Numbered from the stretch's first letter, positions 1 to 7,008 are shown. The stretch is 7,060 nucleotides of DNA from Alloprevotella sp. (GCA_015259235.1 JABZGM010000107.1:1-7060); one strand, 5' to 3'. Made by a program: numbers and translations. Notes: a model not told the origin generated them from the sequence alone.

Positions 1-978
1 TCAAAGGCGGGTGCAGTGCTCGAAGGGTCAAAAGACTTTGCCAAAGCCTTTATGCAGCGTCACGGCATTCCCACCGCAGCTTATCAAACCTTCGATGGCA
101 CACAAGTGGAAGCTGGTTGCGATTTTTTGGCAACACTCTCCGCTCCCTATGTGTTGAAAGCCGACGGTCTCTGTGCTGGTAAGGGGGTGCTCATCCTCCC
201 CACGCTCGAAGAAGCTCAAAAAGCACTGAGAGAAATGCTCGGCGGTCAGTTTGGCAATGCTTCAAGTCGCGTGGTGATTGAAGAATTCTTGTCTGGCATC
301 GAGTGCTCTGTGTTTGTGCTCACCGACGGAGAGCATTATAAGATTCTCCCCGAGGCAAAAGACTACAAGCGCATCGGAGAAGGCGATACTGGACTCAATA
401 CCGGTGGCATGGGTTCGGTGACTCCCGTCCCCTTCGCTACGCCAGAGTGGATGGCACGAGTGGAGCGCGAAATCATTCGTCCCACTGTAGAAGGTTTGCG
501 CTCAGAGGGGATCGTCTACAAAGGCTTCATCTTCTTCGGACTCATCAACTGCGATGGACAACCCAAGGTGATTGAATACAACTGCCGCATGGGAGATCCA
601 GAAACGGAAAGTGTGATGCTCCGTATCAAGAGCGATTTGGTAGACCTCCTTGAAGGTGTAGCAGAAGGCAATCTCGATGAGCGTGAAATCACCTTTGACG
701 AACGTGCAGCTGTCTGCGTGATGTGTGTGAGCGGTGGCTATCCAGAGGCTTACGACAAAGGATTCCCCATTTCAAACGCTGAAGTAGAAGGAAGTGTTGT
801 CTTCCATGCTGGTACGACACTCAAAGAGGGACAACTCGTTACTGCTGGCGGTCGTGTCATCGCTGTGAGCTCTTACGGAACCACTCGCGAAGAAGCACTT
901 GCCAAGTCGATGCGTGGTGCCGAACAAATCCAATTTGAGAAGAAGTATTTCCGTCGAGACATTGGATTTGATTTGTAA
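1..978 (+). CDS. purD: Phosphoribosylamine-glycine ligase (GAR synthetase), 5' partial
   Basis: PurD joins 5-phosphoribosylamine and glycine using ATP to make glycinamide ribonucleotide, the second step of de novo purine synthesis in the cytoplasm. The frame is open from base 1, so the gene enters from the left; 325 residues are visible against roughly 420-430 for the family, so about 100 N-terminal residues lie outside. Counting from base 1, visible ATP-grasp landmarks are KADGLCAGKGV (53-63), the KDYKRI segment just before NTGGMG (133-138), and EYNCRMGDPE (192-201), which supplies metal and nucleotide ligands in this family. The C-terminal domain follows with GGYPEAYDKG (245-254). The protein ends normally at TAA. 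Nothing suggests decay: the truncation is only the window edge. The GTG at 16 is internal and not a start. Identification is secure. Confidence 0.97.
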   Translation, partial: SKAGAVLEGSKDFAKAFMQRHGIPTAAYQTFDGTQVEAGCDFLATLSAPYVLKADGLCAGKGVLILPTLEEAQKALREMLGGQFGNASSRVVIEEFLSGIECSVFVLTDGEHYKILPEAKDYKRIGEGDTGLNTGGMGSVTPVPFATPEWMARVEREIIRPTVEGLRSEGIVYKGFIFFGLINCDGQPKVIEYNCRMGDPETESVMLRIKSDLVDLLEGVAEGNLDEREITFDERAAVCVMCVSGGYPEAYDKGFPISNAEVEGSVVFHAGTTLKEGQLVTAGGRVIAVSSYGTTREEALAKSMRGAEQIQFEKKYFRRDIGFDL

Positions 979-1001
979 ATCCTTTTCCACAGTAGAACAT
1001 G

Positions 1002-1038
1002 CTGAGAAGTTATTCGGATTTTCAGTGAATTTTCTCAG
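1002..1038 (+). terminator. Imperfect hairpin after purD, possible weak terminator
   Basis: CTGAGAA (1002-1008) is the exact reverse complement of TTCTCAG (1032-1038). Inside it, ATTC (1012-1015) can pair with GAAT (1027-1030), leaving an 11-nt loop and a small asymmetric internal loop. It lies 23 nt after the purD stop, where transcription might end. There is no T-tract after the stem, so an intrinsic terminator is not demonstrated; it could equally be an RNA-processing structure or chance. The rest of the 122-nt spacer shows no convincing promoter. Confidence 0.25.
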
Positions 1039-1100
1039 ATCATCCTTGCAGCTTCTCCGATAATTCCACTACTCGACAGCCCCTCCCCCTAATCCTTCCC

Positions 1101-2051
1101 ATGCGCTCACAGTCATTTCGCATTCGCGTTTCAGAAAGCATGATTTCTCTACCGATATTGGTAGTGCTTGCTTCCGTCATCTGGATGATTCCCGACATCC
1201 AGAGTGTAGCGTTGTGGGGAGGATTGGCGGCAGTAGGAATGATGACTTACGTCATGATAGCGTGGAACACGCAATATCAGCTCATACGTGTGCGATCGCG
1301 CATGATCAGTATCTCATTCCTCTATGTCTTTCTTGCGTTTCCTCAGCTCCATGCTTTAGGATTCCATCTCTTCCCTGCAGCCTGTTTGCTTGGTGCCTAC
1401 TTCTTGCTTTTCCGCACCTACGGTGTTTATGCACCGCAAGGCTACTTTTATCACGCTTTCTTTCTCTTGGGCGTAGGAAGTCTCGCATTTCCTCCCCTTT
1501 TATTGCTGGTGCCGTTCCTCTTCTTCTCCTCCGAACGTCATCTTCGTGCGCTCACTGGTAAATCCGCTATGGCAGCATTGCTAGGATTGTCGCTACCTTA
1601 TTGGTTGTTCCTCCCAGTTTTTCTGTTTGCGCGCGAATGGTTAGCCCCTTATCTTGCGATGTGGAATCTCAGTCAACTGACTGCATTGCCAGATTTCAGC
1701 CACGTTCCCCTCTCGCAGTGGGTAGGCAGTGGACTCTTCTTTTTCATCAGTGCCGCGAGTTTGGTGCATTTCTTGAGAACAAGCTATGATGATAAAATCC
1801 GCACGCGCCAATACTACTATCTCCTCCTATTGCAAGTGCTGCCCCTGGCGTTGATTCATTTCGCTTTGCCGCAGTTTTTCAACACTACTTTGCCGTTATG
1901 TTTGGTCACACAAATACCTTTCATCGGTCACTACTTCGCGCTTGCCAGAGGACGCGGCATGAATGTGTGGTTCATCCTTTGGGTGCTTCTTTTCCTCCTA
2001 CTTGGCGTAGCCAACTACTTTGATTTATGGACGTTATTATCCACTTTTTGA
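1101..2051 (+). CDS. Unrecognised multi-pass inner membrane protein
   Basis: A 316-residue, very hydrophobic protein that I cannot assign to a characterised function. By eye it has about nine or ten membrane segments, near residues 14-31, 36-54, 69-88, 90-104, 118-142, 157-176, 207-225, 238-257, 263-282 and 289-312. The longest polar stretch, about 226-237, carries a charged DDKIRTRQYY motif that looks like a conserved loop between two membrane segments. There are no ABC-permease, transporter or enzyme signatures I can name. It is not an obvious ZnuB: the family's Gly-rich helices are not seen. The ATG at 1101 follows a pyrimidine-rich leader without a Shine-Dalgarno sequence; an ATG at 1140 (residue 14) is a possible alternative that would drop a short charged N-terminus. 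The gene overlaps the next by 25 nt and seems to head the operon running to 3994. Such proteins occur as uncharacterised membrane proteins in Bacteroidota (general recollection). Confidence 0.85.
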   Translation: MRSQSFRIRVSESMISLPILVVLASVIWMIPDIQSVALWGGLAAVGMMTYVMIAWNTQYQLIRVRSRMISISFLYVFLAFPQLHALGFHLFPAACLLGAYFLLFRTYGVYAPQGYFYHAFFLLGVGSLAFPPLLLLVPFLFFSSERHLRALTGKSAMAALLGLSLPYWLFLPVFLFAREWLAPYLAMWNLSQLTALPDFSHVPLSQWVGSGLFFFISAASLVHFLRTSYDDKIRTRQYYYLLLLQVLPLALIHFALPQFFNTTLPLCLVTQIPFIGHYFALARGRGMNVWFILWVLLFLLLGVANYFDLWTLLSTF

Positions 2052-2488
2052 TTGAACACGGGCTTTGGGGCATGTTTATCGCCGCCTTCTTTGCAGGTAG
2101 CATCCTCCCTCTAGCCTCCGAAGTTGTGTTGTCTGCGCTAGTCGCTGCGGGGGTAGCCCCTTTAGAACTGCTTATTGTTAGTACCATTGGCAACACCCTC
2201 GGTTCTGCCACCAACTACGGCATCGGACGCCTCGGTCGTGAAGACATGATAGAGCGTTATCTTCGCGTCAATCCCCAAGCCTTGGAGCGTGGCAAACGCT
2301 ATGTGCATCGTTTTGGATATTGGGGAGGGCTCCTTTCTTGGATACCCATCCTGGGGTCTCTCATCACCATCGCCCTCGGTTATTTGAGAGTCAACCTGCC
2401 ACTCACCCTCCTCATGCTCACTTTAGGTAAATTTCTCCGCTATTGTTTGGTGATTATCGCCACCGAAGGAGTACAATCTCTTTTGTAA
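2027..2488 (+). CDS. Small DedA/VTT-domain membrane protein, YqaA-like
   Basis: A 153-residue membrane protein resembling the YqaA branch of the DedA (VTT, formerly SNARE-associated) superfamily, whose short members are around 140-200 residues. Supporting features are the N-terminal segment with FAGSILPLASE (22-32), the re-entrant-type stretch GNTLGSATNYGIGR (55-68), the amphipathic charged region 70-95, and the second conserved half, FGYWGGLLSWIPILGSLI (96-113), then ALGYLRVN (116-123) and GKFLRY (134-139). DedA relatives act in the inner membrane, several as lipid-carrier scramblases or in envelope homeostasis; the role of YqaA-type proteins is not established, so no substrate is claimed. 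The start at 2027 lies inside the upstream gene, but residues 1-15 fit the expected N-terminus and the next Met (16) would remove part of the first helix. The overlap suggests translational coupling. The zinc lipoprotein gene starts 16 nt after the stop. Confidence 0.85.
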   Translation: MDVIIHFLIEHGLWGMFIAAFFAGSILPLASEVVLSALVAAGVAPLELLIVSTIGNTLGSATNYGIGRLGREDMIERYLRVNPQALERGKRYVHRFGYWGGLLSWIPILGSLITIALGYLRVNLPLTLLMLTLGKFLRYCLVIIATEGVQSLL

Positions 2489-2504
2489 ATCTACCCCTTG
2501 GTTT

Positions 2505-3377
2505 ATGCGTTTCAGACTCTACTATCTCTTTCTCCTACTTTTGCCCTTCCTCTTAGGCTCTTGCCGTGACGTGGTCAGCGATCGCCCCATTATCACGGTG
2601 AGCATCGAGCCCTTGCGCTACTTTGTGCAAAGCATTGGAGGCGACAAATTCGAAGTCAACACCCTCGTTCCTGCTGGAGTAAGTCCAGAAACCTACGAGC
2701 TCACTCCCCAACAAGTGGTGCAAACCAGCGACAGCCGCGCCTATTTCTGCGTGGGTACGCTTGGATTTGAACAAGCGCGTTTGCGAAAGCTCACCGAAAA
2801 TGCCCCCAATCTCTTGGTCGTCAACACTTCCGATAGCATTGTTCTCCTTCAAGACGACCACAGTCACAACCATTCTCACCCACATGTTGAGGGCATCGAT
2901 CTACACACTTGGCTCTCAGCCACCTCGGGCAAGCAAATTGCTCACAATGTGTTGCGTGCTCTCTGCCAAGTAGACAGTGCCAATGCCGAGTTTTATCAGC
3001 ATCGCCATGACAGTTTGGTGCAACACATCGACTCCATCGATGGTGAAATCCGTCAAATCCTGCGGCCGCTCGCTCATCGCACCTTCATCATCTATCATCC
3101 CGCTTTGGGATACTTCGCTCGTGACTACGGACTCCAGCAAGTTGCAGTAGAACAAGATGGTCGTGAACCCTCTGCCGACCGCATGCAGCAGCTCATCCTG
3201 CAAGCGCAGCGCGACAAAGTGCAAGTTGTTTTCATCCAAGAAGAACATGCAGGCCGTGCAGCACGTCGCATCGCCGAAAGCACAGGCGCACGCATCGTCA
3301 GCATCGCCCCACTTTCTGTAGAGTGGGACAAACAAATGCTCCACATCGCTCGAACCCTCGTACAGCCTCCTCAGTAA
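2505..3377 (+). CDS. ZnuA-like metal ABC transporter substrate-binding lipoprotein
   Basis: A 290-residue cluster A-I (ZnuA/TroA, SBP_bac_9) binding protein that captures zinc or a related divalent metal for an ABC importer. The signal peptide ends in a lipobox LGSC with the lipidated Cys at 20, so the mature protein is membrane-anchored facing the periplasm. Family landmarks: VPAGVSPETYELTP (55-68), a His-rich loop with alternating histidines 119, 121, 123, 125 and 127, DLHTWLS (132-138), YHPALGYFARDYGL (197-210) and EQDGREPSADRM (216-227). H134 and H198 match the second and third metal ligands. Oddities: the first ligand, usually His in a PH motif, is Glu62 here, and the late acidic residue of the usual DPL motif is absent (IAPL, 267-270). 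Glu at the first position may be a lineage variant still able to bind metal. The stop overlaps the ATPase start (TAATG). Metal specificity cannot be read from sequence. Confidence 0.92.
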   Translation: MRFRLYYLFLLLLPFLLGSCRDVVSDRPIITVSIEPLRYFVQSIGGDKFEVNTLVPAGVSPETYELTPQQVVQTSDSRAYFCVGTLGFEQARLRKLTENAPNLLVVNTSDSIVLLQDDHSHNHSHPHVEGIDLHTWLSATSGKQIAHNVLRALCQVDSANAEFYQHRHDSLVQHIDSIDGEIRQILRPLAHRTFIIYHPALGYFARDYGLQQVAVEQDGREPSADRMQQLILQAQRDKVQVVFIQEEHAGRAARRIAESTGARIVSIAPLSVEWDKQMLHIARTLVQPPQ

Positions 3378-3994
3378 TGTCCACCCTCATCACCCTCAGC
3401 GACGTCAGTTTCTCCTACGATCAACGTCGCGACATCCTCTCCCACTTCTCACTCTCCATCGAAGAGCGAGATTTCATCGTTCTGCGTGGCAAGAATGGAG
3501 GAGGAAAAACCTCTCTTCTCAAAATCATCAGCGGTCTACTCAGTCCCACGAGCGGCACCATCCGTCGCGCAGAAGGACTCACCACTGGTTATCTCCCTCA
3601 GCATCGCAGCATCGACCGACAATTTCCCATCACAGTCTTCCAAACTGTGCGCAGCGGATTGCAATGCACCCTCCCTTGGTGGAAACCCTTCGGACAGTCG
3701 GAGCGCGCAGCCACAATGAGCACCCTCGAGACGCTCAATCTCTTAGAACTAGCCGATTGCCCCATCGACTCCTTGAGCGGAGGTCAGTGGCAACGCACCC
3801 TTTTAGCACGTGCCTTGGTGAGTTCGCCACAATTATTGCTCCTCGATGAGCCCGACACCCATCTCGACACTGTCACACGAGAAGAACTCTATGCCACCCT
3901 CTTGGCACAGCATCAGCAACGCGCCATCGTAGTCGTGAGTCACGACGCACATTTTCCCTTGCCTGAGGGTGCGCGTATGTTAGAAATAGGGTAA
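3377..3994 (+). CDS. ZnuC-like metal ABC transporter ATP-binding protein
   Basis: The cytoplasmic ATPase expected to power import with the adjacent binding protein. Starting at the ATG of the TAATG overlap (3377), it has 205 residues. All motor motifs are present: Walker A GKNGGGKT (38-45), Q-loop GYLPQHRSIDRQFPITV (71-87) of the ZnuC/MntB type, signature LSGGQWQR (133-140), Walker B LLLLDEP (153-159) with the catalytic Glu158, D-loop HLD (162-164) and switch His in VVVSHD (185-190). An in-frame start upstream (3323) would read 18 residues inside the lipoprotein gene and is less likely. At 205 residues it is shorter than typical ZnuC (about 230-260): it stops soon after the H-loop and lacks the C-terminal extension, which is compatible with a working minimal nucleotide-binding domain. 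No permease gene follows; the next gene has its own promoter. The pairing with a metal-binding protein is the main reason for the substrate assignment. Confidence 0.92.
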   Translation: MSTLITLSDVSFSYDQRRDILSHFSLSIEERDFIVLRGKNGGGKTSLLKIISGLLSPTSGTIRRAEGLTTGYLPQHRSIDRQFPITVFQTVRSGLQCTLPWWKPFGQSERAATMSTLETLNLLELADCPIDSLSGGQWQRTLLARALVSSPQLLLLDEPDTHLDTVTREELYATLLAQHQQRAIVVVSHDAHFPLPEGARMLEIG

Positions 3995-4052
3995 ATCTGC
4001 CCTGAAATGCATAATTTATGTGCAGAAATACGTGATATTCAAAAAGTTTTGC

Positions 4053-4060
4053 TATATTTG
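4053..4060 (+). promoter_or_regulatory. Bacteroidota-type -7 promoter box (TATATTTG)
   Basis: TATATTTG matches the Bacteroidota primary sigma -7 consensus TAnnTTTG exactly. It lies in the AT-rich spacer after the ABC ATPase gene and 70 nt before the ATG of the outer membrane protein gene, predicting transcription start near 4064-4067 and a leader of about 65 nt. The region where a -33 TTG element should be (about 4028-4034) has no good match, so strength is uncertain. Confidence 0.6.
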
Positions 4061-4130
4061 CACCACTCGCCTAAGGCTTTGTTGCAGTGGGTGCAGTTTC
4101 ATTTAGAATCATCCAACACATAATCATCAG

Positions 4131-4658
4131 ATGAAAAAAACATTACTTCTCGCTACCTTGCTAGCTTTCGCAGTGCAAAGCCAAGCACAAGTACAAGCAG
4201 TCACTCGTAATCCAGCTTACGATCAAACCAACTCAAAGGCATTAGGAGTAAATCTCCTTTTCGGAAGTTTCAATAACAACATCGGTATTGGTGCTAAATA
4301 CCAGCACTTCGTAACAGACAACATCCGCATCGAAGGTTCTTTCGGCTACTATTTCCCCTCAAATGGTCTTTACGCTTGGGATATCAATGCCAACGCGCAC
4401 TACGTGTTCCGCCTTTCACCTAAGTTTGCCGTATATCCTCTCGCAGGTTTTTCTTATTCCAACTGGGGGCTCAAGCTCGGTGTTCTCAACAGCACAACAG
4501 TCTACGACCATACTGGTTCGCTTGGTGCTAACTTCGGTGGTGGTGTGCAATACTTCCTCACTGACAATGTGTTTGTAAATGCAGAAGCACGCGAACAAGT
4601 TCTCTCTGGAAACTACTCACAAACTAACGTCTCTGTCGGTATCGTTGCTCGTTTCTAA
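4131..4658 (+). CDS. Small outer membrane beta-barrel protein, OmpX-like
   Basis: A 175-residue secreted protein. The signal peptide begins MKK, has a hydrophobic core at 4-15 and a likely cut after Ala19 (QSQA-Q). The mature part is a run of alternating amphipathic stretches rich in Gly, Asn, Tyr and Phe, which fits about eight strands (near 36-47, 50-61, 64-75, 83-95, 98-111, 128-143, 146-157, 164-175). It ends in ARF, with the terminal Phe typical of barrel-assembly substrates. This is the general layout of the OMP_b-brl (OmpX/OmpW-like) group. Motifs such as KYQHFVTDNIRIEGSFGYYF and QYFLTDNVFVNAEAR show the repeated 'strand, tight turn, strand' form of these barrels. Specific function is unknown: such proteins are often adhesins, stress-linked or structural. 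It is a single-gene unit bounded by its own -7 box and a strong terminator, consistent with an abundant protein. Confidence 0.85.
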   Translation: MKKTLLLATLLAFAVQSQAQVQAVTRNPAYDQTNSKALGVNLLFGSFNNNIGIGAKYQHFVTDNIRIEGSFGYYFPSNGLYAWDINANAHYVFRLSPKFAVYPLAGFSYSNWGLKLGVLNSTTVYDHTGSLGANFGGGVQYFLTDNVFVNAEAREQVLSGNYSQTNVSVGIVARF

Positions 4659-4686
4659 AGCATAGCATCCGCCGACTTTTTGCTTC

Positions 4687-4737
4687 GCGCACCCTTCTTT
4701 CTCGCTCTTCATTGCGCGAAAGAAGGGTGCGCTTTTT
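4687..4737 (+). terminator. Strong intrinsic terminator after the OmpX-like gene
   Basis: The arms GCGCACCCTTCTTTC (4687-4701) and GAAAGAAGGGTGCGC (4718-4732) are perfect 15-bp reverse complements. After one mismatch, three further pairs (4703-4705 with 4714-4716) close an 8-nt loop. The stem runs straight into TTTTT (4733-4737) and then more T-rich sequence. It is 28 nt after the stop at 4658. The T-tract is only on the + side, so it acts on rightward transcription. Confidence 0.93.
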
Positions 4738-4807
4738 GTTTTTCTCCTTTTTCTCCACAAAGGATGCCACCTTACCTCTAATTACTTCCTTAATCGTGCA
4801 TCTGACC

Positions 4808-6868
4808 ATGAAACCGCTCCTTATCATCTTAGGACTTTGCAGCATGTTGCTCCTGCCAGCGCAGACCATTGTGCGTGGAATGCCCCTCCTTTCGTGGGAC
4901 CAATTTGTGGAAGAATATCTCGAAAGCCGTGGGGTAGATGAGGATAGCCCTTCGCCCATCGACCGTGGAGGAACCACACTCGACTTTCTCCAAGATCAGC
5001 ACCTCCACCCCCTCAACATCAACCTTGCCACGCGCCAACAACTTCTTGATCTCTCCTTGCTCTCTGCAGCGCAGGTGGACTCGTTATTAGCTTATCGCAG
5101 TCGCTTGCGCGCCTTTGCCTCCCCCTCCGAACTCATGATGGTACATGGCATAGAGGCGCAGCAGTTGCGATGGCTCAGTCTTTTTGTTGAAGTCGGCGAC
5201 ACCTTGCGTGCGCAGCCCGATTGGCGACAACAGTGGCAGACAGCACGCCACACCCTCGAATATCGCGCTCAGTTACCCCTTCCACGTTCGCCTTTGTTGG
5301 GTGGAAATCCTCGTCATCCCGTCGATGAAAAGCACCGCTTTCTCGGACTCCCTTGGAGCAACACACTCCGCTATCGCGTGCAGTCGCGCGAATCGTGGAG
5401 AGCTGGCATCACCTTCGATCACGACATTGGAGAACCCTTTGCCGCCTATCGCAATCTGCCCTTTGATCATACCTCCTTCTTTGTCGAAAAACACAACAGC
5501 TCAGCTCAGCGCCAAATCATCTTGGGCGACTATCATGTCCAGTTTGCCCAAGGTCTCCTCGTCGGACATCGTTTCGGCAGCTTCATTCAACCCTATTTTA
5601 TAGATCTTCCGCGACATCTCACGCGCATCACCCCCAACACCTCCACCGATGAGGCGCATTATCTGCGTGGTGCAGCCTGGCAACAACAAACGGGACATTG
5701 GCAATGGACAGCCTTTGCGAGTTATCGTGCATTGGATGCGAGTTTTGAAGACGGAGAGGTGAAGTCTGTCTATGATAATGGCTACCACCGCAATCGACTA
5801 GAGCTCTCCCATCGCAGCACATTAGGGCACTATCAACTAGGGGCGCATGCTGCGTGGAAACAGCCACAAACAGAATGGGGTGTTGGTATTGGGGGAAATC
5901 ACTTTTCTCAGCCTTTTCCAGAAAACAAAACCGCGCGCGGTGTGCCCTCTCCCATGGTGGGAAGTAATGCCTTGGCGATGAGTGTGGACTTTGCCCACTA
6001 TGCGCGCCGATGGAGTCTGCAAAGCGAGGGAACACTAGATGCGTCTGGAGGAACTGCCTTTGCTGCCTTCTTGCGCTGTCAACTCACTGCGTCCGACATC
6101 CTGCTGCTCCAACTGCGACACTTCAGTGGGCACAACATCGCGCCTTCTGCTCGCACCTTTCAACAGGGCAGCAAGGTGCAAAATGAAATGGGGCTGCTTC
6201 TTGGCTACGAAACTGCGCGCTGGCGCAAACTCCGCTGGCAAAGTTTTGCCCAGATCTATCACCATCCCCTTCCCACTTGGCGTGCAGCCGCTCCGTCTTC
6301 TGGACTGGTGCTACAAACTCTCTTCACCTACGCTCCGCATCGCAGAGAGCAGTGGTCATTGCGCTATCGCCTCACGTCAAAGCAACAAACCATTCCGCAG
6401 CATGCACCTCTGCTGCAGTGGGTGATGCGTCAGTCGCTCCGCCTGCAACATCAGTATAGCTCTGGAGCGTGGATGTGGCAGACCAACCTTGATGGTTCCA
6501 TGACGCAACAGCAAGTTTCGAGCACTCCCCACTTTGGGGCAATGCTTTCGCTGCGTCTGCGCTATGCTCCCCAGACTGTTTGGCACGCCTCTGCCTTTGT
6601 GGGGGTGTTTTCTGCTGAGCGTTTTGACGCGCGACTCTTTGTCTACCAACCGCAACTGCCAAGCACCGGAGCTTTTCCGAGTTTTTATGGTACAGGTTGT
6701 TCCGGAGTAGCGATGGCATCATGGACCCCATCTCGCGCTTGGTCACTGTCTGCTCGTGTAGGACTGACCCAGCATTGGAGTCGTCCCTTCACCTCCAGCG
6801 CTTCTCGCTCTGCAGTCGACCCAACTTTGTCGTTTCAGGGTGGACTGTGGTTGCGCCATCGGTTTTGA
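4808..6868 (+). CDS. Helix-hairpin-helix (ComEA-like) protein with probable outer-membrane beta-barrel
   Basis: A 686-residue secreted protein of two parts. A signal peptide (core 3-16, likely cut near Ala18) is followed by a helix-hairpin-helix region at about 68-128: LNINLATRQQLLDL (69-82), AAQVDSLLAYRSRLRAFASPSEL (87-109, overlapping the second helix) and VHGIEAQQL (112-120). These match the ComEA/HHH_3 plan 'NiN.A....L..L....A..I..yR...F.s..eL..V.gi', which in known proteins contacts DNA backbone. From about 180 to the end there are many alternating aromatic and polar stretches, a conserved-looking GDYHVQFAQGLLVGHRFG (240-257), and a final HRF with terminal Phe, all suggesting an outer-membrane barrel. 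The frame is open upstream to a TTG at 4712, but that codon is inside the terminator; ATG 4808 directly precedes the signal peptide. Large HhH proteins of this form are known, but functionally undefined, in Bacteroidota (recollection). A DNA-uptake role is only a hypothesis. No clear promoter was found between 4738 and 4807. Confidence 0.85.
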   Translation: MKPLLIILGLCSMLLLPAQTIVRGMPLLSWDQFVEEYLESRGVDEDSPSPIDRGGTTLDFLQDQHLHPLNINLATRQQLLDLSLLSAAQVDSLLAYRSRLRAFASPSELMMVHGIEAQQLRWLSLFVEVGDTLRAQPDWRQQWQTARHTLEYRAQLPLPRSPLLGGNPRHPVDEKHRFLGLPWSNTLRYRVQSRESWRAGITFDHDIGEPFAAYRNLPFDHTSFFVEKHNSSAQRQIILGDYHVQFAQGLLVGHRFGSFIQPYFIDLPRHLTRITPNTSTDEAHYLRGAAWQQQTGHWQWTAFASYRALDASFEDGEVKSVYDNGYHRNRLELSHRSTLGHYQLGAHAAWKQPQTEWGVGIGGNHFSQPFPENKTARGVPSPMVGSNALAMSVDFAHYARRWSLQSEGTLDASGGTAFAAFLRCQLTASDILLLQLRHFSGHNIAPSARTFQQGSKVQNEMGLLLGYETARWRKLRWQSFAQIYHHPLPTWRAAAPSSGLVLQTLFTYAPHRREQWSLRYRLTSKQQTIPQHAPLLQWVMRQSLRLQHQYSSGAWMWQTNLDGSMTQQQVSSTPHFGAMLSLRLRYAPQTVWHASAFVGVFSAERFDARLFVYQPQLPSTGAFPSFYGTGCSGVAMASWTPSRAWSLSARVGLTQHWSRPFTSSASRSAVDPTLSFQGGLWLRHRF

Positions 6869-7008
6869 CGCCACATTCCTCCTTTGCACTTCCTTTTGTG
6901 TGCTGACTTATGGGTATAACTGGACAAAGCCAAGTACCAGCTGTAGAATATGTAGTTGTGCGATGAGAAATCTCTCTTGTGAAAGGGATAGTACATCGGA
7001 GAGTATAG

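Noticed and set aside
16..18. GTG as a start codon for the purD frame
   Set aside because: The frame is open from base 1 and the residues before it fit the family (segment preceding LEGSK), so this is the inside of a gene cut by the window edge.
2553..3346. Overlapping antisense open frames across the ZnuA-like gene
   Set aside because: They are complements of a well-supported coding sequence, show no domain features, and have no promoter.
3323..3376. Upstream in-frame start for the ABC ATPase
   Set aside because: It would add 18 residues lying inside the lipoprotein gene with no family resemblance; the ATG at 3377 in the TAATG overlap places the first strand of the ATPase domain as expected.
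4008..4024. Near-palindrome TGCATAA/TTATGTGCA after the ABC ATPase gene
   Set aside because: Imperfect and AT-rich with no T-tract; not enough for a terminator or operator call.
4060..4094. Leader hairpin before the OmpX-like gene (GCACC with GGTGC, plus ACT with AGT)
   Set aside because: The left arm overlaps the -7 box and the predicted transcription start, so the full stem would probably not be present in the RNA; pairing is short and bulged.
4712..4807. N-terminal extension of the HhH protein from TTG 4712
   Set aside because: The codon is in the loop of an intrinsic terminator and the added residues would sit ahead of an obvious signal peptide beginning at ATG 4808.
5501..6746. Several antisense and alternate-frame ORFs inside the HhH-barrel gene
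   Set aside because: Low-complexity products rich in Arg, Ser, His and Cys, typical of shadow frames; the + strand frame has a signal peptide and domain structure throughout.
6910..6966. 18-codon ORF after the HhH gene, overlapping the next ATG as ATGA
   Set aside because: Too short, no ribosome-binding or promoter signal, no recognisable product; the overlap can arise by chance.
6869..7008. Search for tRNA, small RNA or attachment site in the final spacer
   Set aside because: No cloverleaf, convincing hairpin with T-tract, or direct-repeat junction is visible outside the 21-nt repeats.
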